NCBI GenBank assembly: GCA_027318525.1
Contig: DAHVPA010000016.1
Location: forward strand, 1-16,552
DNA: 16,552 nt
Direction of reading: 5' to 3'
Origin: Candidatus Cloacimonadota bacterium
Lineage (GTDB): Bacteria > Cloacimonadota > Cloacimonadia > Cloacimonadales > Cloacimonadaceae
Below the pieces are notes generated by a model. That model did not search any database. It was not told the DNA's origin and was given only the letters and a program-made list of their open reading frames with translations. A program made the position numbers and the translations under genes. Below are positions 6,269 to 14,537 of the stretch, in pieces (positions within the stretch are counted from its first letter, which is position 1; every line of letters begins with the position of its first letter).

Positions 6269-7426
6269 CTAATCTAGCGCTTTAAGGAAGGAGGGAATAT
6301 CGGTTTTAACAGAAGAAAGGGGCACCGGTTCCTCCTTCGGTGTATTGCCCGGAACATCATTGGGGTTGGGTTGGGTGTATTTGAGCCTGTCCAGTATTTC
6401 CTTGATGTCGGGGCTTGCTTCTTCAATCGTCTTGGTCTTGATATTGGAAAATGCCAGAAGCTGCTCTTCAGAGCAGGATAAACCTGTGGCAATTATAGTT
6501 ACAGCTATCTTACCCTGCATGTTTTCATCAAAAATCAAGCCCATGATAATGTTGGCGGCAGAACCTGTCTCACTAACCACCACAGAAGAGACTTCTTCCA
6601 GCTCAGACATCTTCATGTCAGAACCGGCAGTGATATTGATTAACAGTGCCTGACAACCTTGCAGCTTGATATCAGCCAAGAGGGGATTGTGGATGGCAGA
6701 ACGTGCGGCATGTATGGCTCGGCTCTCTCCTTCTGCCAAACCGGTACCCATCAGGGCGTAGCCCATATTCTGCATCACAGTGCGCACATCAGCAAAATCA
6801 ACGTTGATATAACCGCTTAAGTTGATAATATCGGAAACAGCTTTGGCTGCCTCATAAAGGACATCATCTGCCTTGTGAAAAGCGCTGATGATGTGCATAT
6901 CGGCATATATTTCTTTCAGTTTTTCATTTGGTATTACTATCAGAGTATCAACATGCTCCGATAAATTGCGAATACCCTCTTCTGCATTCTGCCAGCGTCT
7001 TTGTCCTTCCGAAGCAAAAGGTTTGCTGACAATACCCAAAGTCAAAATTCCCATGTCCCTGGCTGTTTTTGCAACCACGGGAGCACCACCTGTGCCGGTT
7101 CCGCCGCCCATACCGGCAGCGATAAACACCATATCGGCACCTTCCAGTTGTGCTCTGATATCATCTTTGGATTCCTCGGCAGCCTGACGTCCAAGTTCAG
7201 GATTTGCCCCTGTTCCCAAACCTCTGGTAGATTTTTTCCCGAGTTGCAGACGCATTTTTGCTTTGGATTTCTGCAGATCCATCGTATCGGTATTGGCAGC
7301 TATGAACTCAACACCGGAAAGATTATTGTCAATCATGGTGTTGATTGCGTTGCCACCAGCTCCTCCCACCCCGACGATCTTAATAACTGAGCCGATTTGC
7401 ATGGGTTTTTCATCAAATTCGATCAT
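6269..7426 (-). CDS. ftsZ: cell division protein FtsZ
   Basis: FtsZ is the tubulin-like GTPase that assembles the Z-ring at mid-cell. The 385-residue protein shows the nucleotide-binding GVGGAGGNAINTMI near the N-terminus. The tubulin signature GGGTGTGGAPVVA follows at about residues 105-117. The T7 synergy loop NVDFADVRTVM near residue 208 completes GTP hydrolysis in the next subunit. A short variable linker of about 30 residues leads to the C-terminal peptide DIPSFLKALD, the tail that binds FtsA and other membrane anchors. AAGGAG and a G-run precede the ATG, which lies 16 nt after the ftsA stop. It is the last gene of the cluster before two hairpins. Confidence 0.99.
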   Translation of the reverse strand: MIEFDEKPMQIGSVIKIVGVGGAGGNAINTMIDNNLSGVEFIAANTDTMDLQKSKAKMRLQLGKKSTRGLGTGANPELGRQAAEESKDDIRAQLEGADMVFIAAGMGGGTGTGGAPVVAKTARDMGILTLGIVSKPFASEGQRRWQNAEEGIRNLSEHVDTLIVIPNEKLKEIYADMHIISAFHKADDVLYEAAKAVSDIINLSGYINVDFADVRTVMQNMGYALMGTGLAEGESRAIHAARSAIHNPLLADIKLQGCQALLINITAGSDMKMSELEEVSSVVVSETGSAANIIMGLIFDENMQGKIAVTIIATGLSCSEEQLLAFSNIKTKTIEEASPDIKEILDRLKYTQPNPNDVPGNTPKEEPVPLSSVKTDIPSFLKALD

Positions 7427-7442
7427 ATAAGTCCCCCTCTCC

Positions 7443-8714
7443 TTATAAAAATTCTTTTATGTAGTTTATAAATTTCTTAAACATACCGTCTTCACCCAAT
7501 TTGAACTTGGGTAGTAGAGATGCCTTTGTATCTTTCATCTGGTCCATCCCGTAATAAATCAAACCGATGGCTGTTGCATAGGATGGATCTTCCAGACGGG
7601 AAATTGCTCCACTCAGTCTGGATAGGTCCGGATAACCGATTTTAACCGGTAAATTAAATAAATCAGAAGTAAACTGATCAATGTCCTTAAGTTTGGCTGT
7701 TCCACCCGTTAACACCACACCGGCAGTGATGAGCTCCGGAGGATAAGCTGTTTTGATAAACTGATAACACGCTTCCATAAATTCGGCTAACCGGCTCTGG
7801 ATAATCATACTGACATGTGAAAGTTTATAATTGGTAGAAGAGCGGCCGCTGATCCCTTCTACTGAGATTTCCTGTCCGGAATCTATGGTTTCAGTTAACG
7901 CTGAGCCATGTTCAAGTTTGATAGATTCTGCATGCATGAGTGTGGTTCTGAGTCCAATAGCCAAATCCCTGGAAATATTATTCCCAGCTATGGGTGTTAC
8001 TGCTGTCTGTATGAGATTCCCTTTGTTGTAAAAGGCGATATCGCAACTACCCCCGCCAATATCAATGAGCACGGAGCCCAATCTTTTTTCATCCTCACTC
8101 AGGGTTGATAAACCTGCTGCAATATGGCTCAGAACGATGTTTTCAGGATCAACAAAATAACCAGCTACTTCCACGCATTTAAGCAGATTTCTGATTGATG
8201 TAATGTCTGCCAAAACAAGCAACACATGCGAAGTAAGATGATAACCTGTCATATTGACCGGATTGTAGATTTCTTTCTGATCATCGATATCAAAATACTG
8301 TGGAAGTCCGTGCAAAATTTGTAAACGTTCAAAACCTTTCTGCACCTTTACACTGTTTTTGGCATCGTTGACTACTTGGTGGATATGCTCTTCGTTAATC
8401 TCGGAAGGAGTGTTGGAGAGAGGTCCGGAAATGGAGATACGCCCCATCACACTATGGCTACGGATGTGTTCACCTGTGATGTTGATGTAAATATTCTCAG
8501 CTTTACAGTCTGCCAGGTCTTCCGCCTGATGCATCGCTGTTCTAATACAGCCGGAAACAGCCTGTATGTCCTTGACCAAGCCTTTGTCCATACCTTCGGA
8601 TGCTACTTCGCCAATTCCTTTTATCTCCAGCCTGCCTTCACTATTGACTTGAGCAATGAGGACTCTGATAAAAGAAGAGCCGATATCAAGAGCAGTAATT
8701 ATATTGGCTTTCAC
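7443..8714 (-). CDS. ftsA: cell division protein FtsA
   Basis: FtsA is an actin-like ATPase that anchors FtsZ filaments to the inner membrane and signals to late divisome proteins. Within 423 residues, ALDIGSSFIRV (about 8-18) is the first phosphate loop, DIGGGSCDIAF (about 218-228) the second and VLTGGTAKLKD (about 334-344) the adenosine motif. The FtsA-specific 1C domain occupies the region after residue 85. The C-terminal MFKKFINYIKEFL fits the amphipathic membrane-targeting helix. Translation starts at GTG, preceded by AGGAG; the GTG overlaps the ftsQ stop as GTGA, which suggests translational coupling. Confidence 0.98.
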   Translation of the reverse strand: MKANIITALDIGSSFIRVLIAQVNSEGRLEIKGIGEVASEGMDKGLVKDIQAVSGCIRTAMHQAEDLADCKAENIYINITGEHIRSHSVMGRISISGPLSNTPSEINEEHIHQVVNDAKNSVKVQKGFERLQILHGLPQYFDIDDQKEIYNPVNMTGYHLTSHVLLVLADITSIRNLLKCVEVAGYFVDPENIVLSHIAAGLSTLSEDEKRLGSVLIDIGGGSCDIAFYNKGNLIQTAVTPIAGNNISRDLAIGLRTTLMHAESIKLEHGSALTETIDSGQEISVEGISGRSSTNYKLSHVSMIIQSRLAEFMEACYQFIKTAYPPELITAGVVLTGGTAKLKDIDQFTSDLFNLPVKIGYPDLSRLSGAISRLEDPSYATAIGLIYYGMDQMKDTKASLLPKFKLGEDGMFKKFINYIKEFL

Positions 8715-9490
8715 TGAATCTCCTGCCTGACAACGACTTGATTCTGGAACCGCAAATCAAAAATCTTATCCTTATCAATGGTCCCATTTTCCTGAACAAA
8801 TTGGTAGCGGCGCAATTGGTCTTTCAGGTTCTCATCACCCGCTATTATTCTGGTGCCATATTTCGCATCAACAATGACAATCAATCCCTTGTCCTCATAA
8901 TACTCGGAAACCGATTTCAGAAAATCCGGTTGTTCTTGCATGATTTGATCTTGTAAGGCTAAAACTCTGGTCAGAAATGGGTATTGAACGATTTTACCCA
9001 CTAAAAATCGACGGCTTGGAATTGTGGTATTTACCACCGGAATATCCTCTCCCGATGGAAAGGCAGCATATTCCAAAATCAAGCCGTTTTCATCAATGGG
9101 AAACAAATCACCATCAGTGCTTTTTAAATACACAAAACCTTTGCGCTCAGTAACCTTGATCTTCAAGGTGGAGGGATACAACCTGACGATCTCTGCTTTT
9201 TTTATACGCTTAATTTTGTATAGTTCATCCTTAATGTCCGATGAAGAAATGGCAACGAGATTGGAACCAGTATAATCCTGAAGTAAGGCTCTGATATTCT
9301 GGGCAGATACATAGCTATTGCCCGCAACCCTGATAGTTTTTACATTTAGCCAATCAGCCTGGCATAAAGTGCGATATCCAATCCAGGAAAGACAAAGCAA
9401 GCCTGCAAGTAATAAAATGAAGAAAACTATGAATCTGCTGTGTCCCCTTCTTTTACGTCTTGTCTCAGTCATTATCGCTACCTTATTCAT
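8711..9490 (-). CDS. ftsQ: cell division protein FtsQ (POTRA domain)
   Basis: FtsQ is a bitopic inner-membrane scaffold that links cytoplasmic and periplasmic divisome parts. The 259-residue product has a short basic cytoplasmic tail (TRRKRRGHSR) and one membrane span at about residues 19-41. A POTRA domain beginning WLNVKTIRVAGNSYVSAQNI follows, at about 47-115. The rest is the less conserved FtsQ beta domain, ending at the ftsA overlap. The start is uncertain: ATG at 9490 has only a weak upstream GGTAA, while an internal ATG six codons later has AAGG upstream. Sequence similarity in this family is low, so the call rests on domain layout plus position between murC and ftsA. Confidence 0.92.
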   Translation of the reverse strand: MNKVAIMTETRRKRRGHSRFIVFFILLLAGLLCLSWIGYRTLCQADWLNVKTIRVAGNSYVSAQNIRALLQDYTGSNLVAISSSDIKDELYKIKRIKKAEIVRLYPSTLKIKVTERKGFVYLKSTDGDLFPIDENGLILEYAAFPSGEDIPVVNTTIPSRRFLVGKIVQYPFLTRVLALQDQIMQEQPDFLKSVSEYYEDKGLIVIVDAKYGTRIIAGDENLKDQLRRYQFVQENGTIDKDKIFDLRFQNQVVVRQEIQ

Positions 9491-9552
9491 ATTTAGTAAG
9501 TTACCAGTTTAATCTCAAAATACGTGATTTCCCAATGTATGTTATAATGTAC

Positions 9553-9582
9553 TATAAATTTATAAGTTACTGATGTTGTCAA
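9553..9582 (-). promoter_or_regulatory. possible promoter for ftsQAZ
   Basis: A consensus -35 TTGACA (9577-9582) overlaps the murC stop codon. At 17-18 nt spacing the -10 region reads ATTTAT or TTTATA, which is a weak match, within a 12-bp A/T palindrome. This is the only sizeable gap (88 nt) in the division cluster, a place where ftsQAZ promoters are plausible. The poor -10 keeps confidence low. Confidence 0.3.
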
Positions 9583-10961
9583 TCTCTTTTTTCGGTTTTT
9601 AGATGTTTTATAATTTCTTCTCCATATTGCCAGATGTTTCCTGCCCCCATTGTAACTACTATATCATCTGGTTGCAATAAGTTAAGAGTTGTTTCCACAA
9701 TCTCTGAGTTGTTTTCCAGACAGACTACATTATGATGCCCGCATTGAATCGCCGCATCTGCTATCAGTTTTGAAGATACTCCTGATATGGGTAATTCCCT
9801 TGCCGGATAAATTGGAGCTAAAATTAACAGATCACATGAAAAAAAGGCTCTTCCAAAATCTTTATAAAAATCCCTGGTTCTGGAATAGAGATGGGGCTGG
9901 AAAATAACCACGATACGTCTGTTTGTGCTTTCCCTAAATCCTTCCAAAGTAGCCGATATTTCAGTTGGATGGTGCGCATAATCATCAAAAACAGCAATTC
10001 CGTCGATCTCCCCTTTCAACTCGAAACGCCGATAGACTCCCTTGTATTCTGAAAGACCTTTTTGTATCGCAGAAAATGGGATATCCAGTTCTAATCCCAT
10101 TGCTACTGCCAGTAGTGAATTAAGAATATTGTGTTTGCCTGTCACCTTTAACTGAATTCTGCCCAGACAATATCCCTTGTATAGTGCATCATATTCAGAT
10201 TGGAATCCTTTCATTTCAAGATTTACTGCTTGCACATCAGCTTGTCTTGAGGTTCCATAAGTGACTACTTTTTTATTAATATGAGGTAAAATAGCCTGCA
10301 CACCGGGATCTTTCAAACAAGCTATCACACAACCAAAGAATGGTACTTTATTCGCATATTCGATAAAAGCCTTTTTGATGTTGTCAAAGTTTTCGTAACA
10401 ATCCAAATGGTCTGAATCTATGTTAGTTATACCTGCTATGATAGGAGTTAAGCTCAGAAATGAATGATCATATTCATCTGCTTCGACAACGATATATTTT
10501 CCTGAACCCATCACATTGTTAGAACCGAAGTTCATGACTTTGCCGCCCACAATAATGGTAGGCTCCAAACCTGCAGCCTCCAACACCATCCCTGCCATGG
10601 AAGTTGTTGTTGTCTTCCCATGAGTTCCGGCTATGCCTATACTATAGCTCATTCTGGTAATTTCTGCCAGCATCTCTGCTCTTCGGATTACAGGAATCTT
10701 CTGAGCTTTGGCTGCCATGATTTCGGGATTATCATCTTTCACTGCTGAGGACTTTACCACCACATCCATATCACGAACCTGCTTGGCATCATGACCTTCA
10801 TAAATGATAATTCCGATCTTCTCAAGATGCGAGGTCAGCTCGGACTTTTTCAAATCAGAACCGGAAATCTCCAGTCCCTGATTGTGAAGAAATTCTGCAA
10901 TCCCAGACATGCCGATTCCACCGATGCCAACAAAATGGATTTTTCTTGTTTTACCTAACAT
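9579..10961 (-). CDS. murC: UDP-N-acetylmuramate--L-alanine ligase
   Basis: MurC adds the first amino acid, L-alanine, to UDP-MurNAc in the cytoplasm using ATP. The 460-residue protein has the typical three-domain Mur ligase length. The N-terminal UDP-binding motif is HFVGIGGIGMSGIAEFL. The ATP P-loop GIAGTHGKTTTTS follows at about residues 109-121, then NIDSDHLDCYENFD and the C-terminal YAHHPTEISATLEGF. GGGAG stands shortly before the ATG. The start overlaps the end of murG by 11 nt. Downstream the next gene is ftsQ, with no murB or ddl in between. Confidence 0.98.
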   Translation of the reverse strand: MLGKTRKIHFVGIGGIGMSGIAEFLHNQGLEISGSDLKKSELTSHLEKIGIIIYEGHDAKQVRDMDVVVKSSAVKDDNPEIMAAKAQKIPVIRRAEMLAEITRMSYSIGIAGTHGKTTTTSMAGMVLEAAGLEPTIIVGGKVMNFGSNNVMGSGKYIVVEADEYDHSFLSLTPIIAGITNIDSDHLDCYENFDNIKKAFIEYANKVPFFGCVIACLKDPGVQAILPHINKKVVTYGTSRQADVQAVNLEMKGFQSEYDALYKGYCLGRIQLKVTGKHNILNSLLAVAMGLELDIPFSAIQKGLSEYKGVYRRFELKGEIDGIAVFDDYAHHPTEISATLEGFRESTNRRIVVIFQPHLYSRTRDFYKDFGRAFFSCDLLILAPIYPARELPISGVSSKLIADAAIQCGHHNVVCLENNSEIVETTLNLLQPDDIVVTMGAGNIWQYGEEIIKHLKTEKRD

Positions 10962-12042
10962 TACTACTCCCTAAATTCTGCAAATCATTCTCCATTACAT
11001 TACAGATCTTTGCGGTTGCTTCATTATGAGGAATTGCTTCCATACGTGCCTTGAACTCACTAAGTTCTGAAACAATCCTTCGCAAAGCCTTCAGCAAAGA
11101 CTCGGGTGTTAATTCACTCTGCGGTAGAAGTATTCCACCTCCTTTATGAACATGTGCCAAAGCATTTTTAAACTGGTGGTTTTCAGCAGAAGTGGGAAGT
11201 GGGATTAAAACAGAGGGAATCCTGAATTCACTCAATTCAGCTATAGTTAAAGCGCCGGCTCTGGTTATGGCTACATCTGCCATTGCATAATAGCCAGCAA
11301 TTCTTTCGGTAAAATCAAACATCACTATCCCGGTTTGTTGCGAGTACTTTTCTTTGTGAGAAAAATAATAGGGTTTCCCAGCTTGCCAAATAATCTCAAT
11401 ATCCATTTGACGGAGTTCGTTTATACATTGTTCAAAAGTTTTGTTGATGATGACAGATCCCTGGCTGCCACCCAAGACTAAGACTTTTATAGTATCTTTG
11501 GATAGAGTGGATTGATTCCAGTCTATGTCTTTTCTTTCATTCATATTCTTGATTAGAATTGGGTTTCCGGTTAGTATACACTTGTTTGCAGGCAAATAGC
11601 TGACAGCATCTTCTGAAGCTATAAAAATCTTGTGTGAATACCTTGCAGAAATTCTGGTTGTTAGACCTGGATAGCTGTTTCCGTCCTGTATAAAAAGCGG
11701 TTTACGCTGTATCTTTGCAGCGATTGCCAAAGGTCCAGAGACAAATCCTCCTGTAACAAATACACAAACCGGCTTCTCAGATTTTATATAGATTATGCAT
11801 TCAACTATGCTCTTTAACAATAAAAAAGGGAACTTGAGGTGTTTTATTGTAAAGCCTCGGTATAGCTTCTGTACATTAATTGACAAAAACCGGTAGGAAC
11901 GATTTGTAACAAGTGCTTCTTCCATACTGCCCTTGTTTCCGACAAAACAAACTTCGTGCCCCCTGCAACATAACTCCTGAGCAACAGCCAACGCCGGAAT
12001 AATATGTCCACCAGTGCCTCCGGCTCCAATCAGATACTTCAA
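10951..12042 (-). CDS. murG: UDP-N-acetylglucosamine--undecaprenyl-pyrophosphoryl-MurNAc-pentapeptide GlcNAc transferase
   Basis: MurG is a GT-B glycosyltransferase on the cytoplasmic face that adds GlcNAc to lipid I to form lipid II. In 363 residues the N-terminal glycine loop GAGGTGGHIIPALAVA is followed by VTGGFVSGPLAIAA. The C-terminal donor-binding half has LGGSQGS, then RAGALTIAELSEF with the conserved Glu, and ENHQFKNA. The usual HEQN loop is changed to QDGN at about residues 119-122, although the Asn is kept. Translation starts at TTG; AAGGAG six nt upstream decides it. That TTG overlaps the ftsW stop as TTGA. Confidence 0.98.
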   Translation of the reverse strand: MKYLIGAGGTGGHIIPALAVAQELCCRGHEVCFVGNKGSMEEALVTNRSYRFLSINVQKLYRGFTIKHLKFPFLLLKSIVECIIYIKSEKPVCVFVTGGFVSGPLAIAAKIQRKPLFIQDGNSYPGLTTRISARYSHKIFIASEDAVSYLPANKCILTGNPILIKNMNERKDIDWNQSTLSKDTIKVLVLGGSQGSVIINKTFEQCINELRQMDIEIIWQAGKPYYFSHKEKYSQQTGIVMFDFTERIAGYYAMADVAITRAGALTIAELSEFRIPSVLIPLPTSAENHQFKNALAHVHKGGGILLPQSELTPESLLKALRRIVSELSEFKARMEAIPHNEATAKICNVMENDLQNLGSSNVR

Positions 12043-13178
12043 ATCTGTCTCCTTTTAGCGCTTATGTTCAATATTACCCCGATTGACAATGAATCTAGCA
12101 AAATGGCTGTTCCGCTGTAACTAATGAAGGGCAGTGTGTTGCCGGTTGATGGCAAAATGGACATTGAGACTCCAACATTTACCAATACATTCAAAAAGAT
12201 ATTCAGAGCTAGTCCCATCGTAAGTAGCTGTTGATAAAAATCAGTCAGTTTTATTGCCATCATCATGATTTTAAAGAAAAGTAGACAGTGCAGCCCAAAT
12301 ATCAGCATTGCTCCTAAAAATCCAAATTCCTCTCCAATTATTGTAAAAACATAGTCAGTTCTTGCTTCAGGAAGAAAATAATGTTTTGCTCTACCCCTAT
12401 CAGCACCTGTCCCAAAAAGCTTGCCGCTAGTCAGAGCAGTTAAGCTTTCCTTTACCTGATATTCTTTATGGTTCTCTACTTTGGTGGTATCATTTCTAAA
12501 AAACAAGCAATACTTCTTATAGATATCTAGACGTTCACTTCGGTAATCTGCTCCCAGCTTTATAACTGCAAAGCCAGCAATTATACTTATCAATAACGCT
12601 ATCGAAACAATGCGAAGTTTGATGCCTCCCAAAAACAACATACAGACTAATGTTGCAGAACTGATAACCAATGAGCTGAGGTGTTGTCCCTTAAGAATTA
12701 ATCCATAAACCAAAGCCGTGACAACCAACAATGGCAAAAATTGTCTAACAAACTCGCTTAACCCTGCTTGAGAAAGCTCTTGTCTCTTTTTGTCTATTAT
12801 ATGGGCAAAGAAAAAAATCAAAACTATTCTTGCCAAAAAGCTTGGTTGGAAATTTACAATGCCCAAGTCAATGCTTCTGGTAGCCCCTTTTACTGATTTC
12901 CCGCCAATAAGGACTATTATTAATAGCATAATGGTTAAACCAACCAGTGCCCAGATGTAACGTCTTAGCTTAGTAACCTCGAGATAGAAAAACACATATA
13001 AAATCAGAATTATCGCAGCTACAAAATATGCCAACTGGCGATAAAAGTATTCCATAGAATTTCTGACTGATGTGATATCCAGCATGATCAACAATCCTGC
13101 AAGCATCAGCCCAAGATAAAACAATAGTATTAGCTTGTCGTAATCAGTAACTATGGTCTTATTAGATCTTTTTTTCAT
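12039..13178 (-). CDS. ftsW: septal peptidoglycan polymerase FtsW (SEDS family)
   Basis: FtsW is the multi-pass SEDS glycosyltransferase that polymerises lipid II at the septum with its partner class b penicillin-binding protein. The 379-residue product is very hydrophobic with about ten membrane spans. It carries FGTGADRGRAKHYFLPEARTDYVF, GEEFGFLGA and the late motif LPFISYSGTAIL, close to the family's PFISYGG. The acidic residue in PEARTD corresponds to the catalytic position of SEDS enzymes. The start is uncertain: I took ATG (MKKRSNK). An in-frame TTG at 13202 would add eight residues, and neither start has a strong ribosome binding site. The gene overlaps the end of murD and its stop overlaps the murG start. 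RodA is an alternative on family grounds, but the position in the mur-fts cluster favours FtsW. Confidence 0.95.
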   Translation of the reverse strand: MKKRSNKTIVTDYDKLILLFYLGLMLAGLLIMLDITSVRNSMEYFYRQLAYFVAAIILILYVFFYLEVTKLRRYIWALVGLTIMLLIIVLIGGKSVKGATRSIDLGIVNFQPSFLARIVLIFFFAHIIDKKRQELSQAGLSEFVRQFLPLLVVTALVYGLILKGQHLSSLVISSATLVCMLFLGGIKLRIVSIALLISIIAGFAVIKLGADYRSERLDIYKKYCLFFRNDTTKVENHKEYQVKESLTALTSGKLFGTGADRGRAKHYFLPEARTDYVFTIIGEEFGFLGAMLIFGLHCLLFFKIMMMAIKLTDFYQQLLTMGLALNIFLNVLVNVGVSMSILPSTGNTLPFISYSGTAILLDSLSIGVILNISAKRRQI

Positions 13179-14526
13179 ACTCTGCTGCGATCCTGTAGAC
13201 AATTTCTATGAAAGTATCCCCCCGTTCCTCGAAGTTTTTAAATCTATCATAACTAGCACATGCTGGCGAAAGAACAATGACATCTCCATCTGATGAGTCT
13301 TCGAAAGCCTGTCGAATACATTGTTCAAAATCATCAATAGCAACAACATCCAGTTTATTTTTCCAGGTTTCTAACATTTTTGTGGTAGTAGCTCCAGTTA
13401 TGTAAACTGCTCGAGCTTTCTGCTTAAGCAGATCAGTAAGAACATCAAAATCCTCATTTTTATCTGATCCCCCCATAATTATTCTGATTGGCTTTTCAAA
13501 AGACAATAAGGCGTATTTTACGGAATCTGTGTTCGTGGCTTTGGAATCATTATAAAAATCTATGCCATTTACTTTGTCAATAAATTGAAGACGGTGTTTT
13601 AGTGCTTTGTATGACCTCAAACCTTCAAAGATGTCAGGAATGGATATACCTGCAGATCTGCAGGCAAGAGTTGCTGCCATTGCATTCTGATGATTGTGAG
13701 GTCCCCTGATCTGCATTTCGTTAACATTATAAGTATTGGCACAATTGCTAAATCTTATCAGAGGATAATCTAGCCAAACATCTGTTTTAGCAGAGCGTTT
13801 TTCGTCTGCACTAAAATAACACTTCTGTGCATATATAGAATCTGCCAATCTGCCGCTGAGCTGATCATCAGCATTAAGAATGGCAAGGTCTTTCTCTGTT
13901 TGGTTTTTAAATATACTCACTTTTGATTTTGCATAATCTAAAAAAGATGCATATCTATTCAAATGATCAGGAGTTATATTTAGCAACAAAGCTATATTGG
14001 GCTTGAATGTATCAATCAGATCCAGTTGAAAACTGCTAACTTCTAGAATGATATAATCAATCCCAGGCTTTTCTATTGGAAAACTGCAAAATGAGTCACC
14101 AATATTACCGCCCAGAATGCAGTTGTGCCCACTTTCTTTGATGATGTGAGCAATCAGACTGGCAGTGGTGCTTTTCCCATTGGATCCTGTAACAGCGATC
14201 AATTTACTATCACTTGATTTAATCTGAAATCCAAACTCAATTTCGCTAATCATGTGTATCTTATGGTTGCGTCCCATCTCAATAACTGACGAATTCAATG
14301 GAATGCCCGGACTTACAATCCACTCATCACATTCAAGTAACCGTTTTGTATGTCCCCCAAACTCACAATCAAAATCATTTTCCAATTGTTTGTAAGTTGG
14401 GACATCTTCTTTGTTTTTAACCTCACTTAGAAAAGCATGTCCTCCTAACTCTTTAATTTTGTAAGCGGCGGCAATACCACTTCTAGCAAGACCTAGCACC
14501 CCATACTTCTTATCTTGACAAAACAT
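13162..14526 (-). CDS. murD: UDP-N-acetylmuramoyl-L-alanine--D-glutamate ligase
   Basis: MurD is the cytoplasmic ATP-dependent ligase that adds D-glutamate to UDP-MurNAc-L-Ala. The 454-residue product starts with GVLGLARSGIAAA and then SPGIPLNS for UDP-substrate binding. The P-loop AVTGSNGKSTTAS is at about residues 111-123. LNITPDHLNRYASF, DYAKSKVSIF and the C-terminal FYNDSKATNTDSVKYAL, a MurD hallmark, complete it. AAGGTGA lies about 7 nt upstream of the ATG. It starts 11 nt after mraY and its end overlaps the start of ftsW, so it belongs to the same transcript. Confidence 0.98.
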   Translation of the reverse strand: MFCQDKKYGVLGLARSGIAAAYKIKELGGHAFLSEVKNKEDVPTYKQLENDFDCEFGGHTKRLLECDEWIVSPGIPLNSSVIEMGRNHKIHMISEIEFGFQIKSSDSKLIAVTGSNGKSTTASLIAHIIKESGHNCILGGNIGDSFCSFPIEKPGIDYIILEVSSFQLDLIDTFKPNIALLLNITPDHLNRYASFLDYAKSKVSIFKNQTEKDLAILNADDQLSGRLADSIYAQKCYFSADEKRSAKTDVWLDYPLIRFSNCANTYNVNEMQIRGPHNHQNAMAATLACRSAGISIPDIFEGLRSYKALKHRLQFIDKVNGIDFYNDSKATNTDSVKYALLSFEKPIRIIMGGSDKNEDFDVLTDLLKQKARAVYITGATTTKMLETWKNKLDVVAIDDFEQCIRQAFEDSSDGDVIVLSPACASYDRFKNFEERGDTFIEIVYRIAAEYEKKI

Positions 14527-14537
14527 AAAAAATCACC

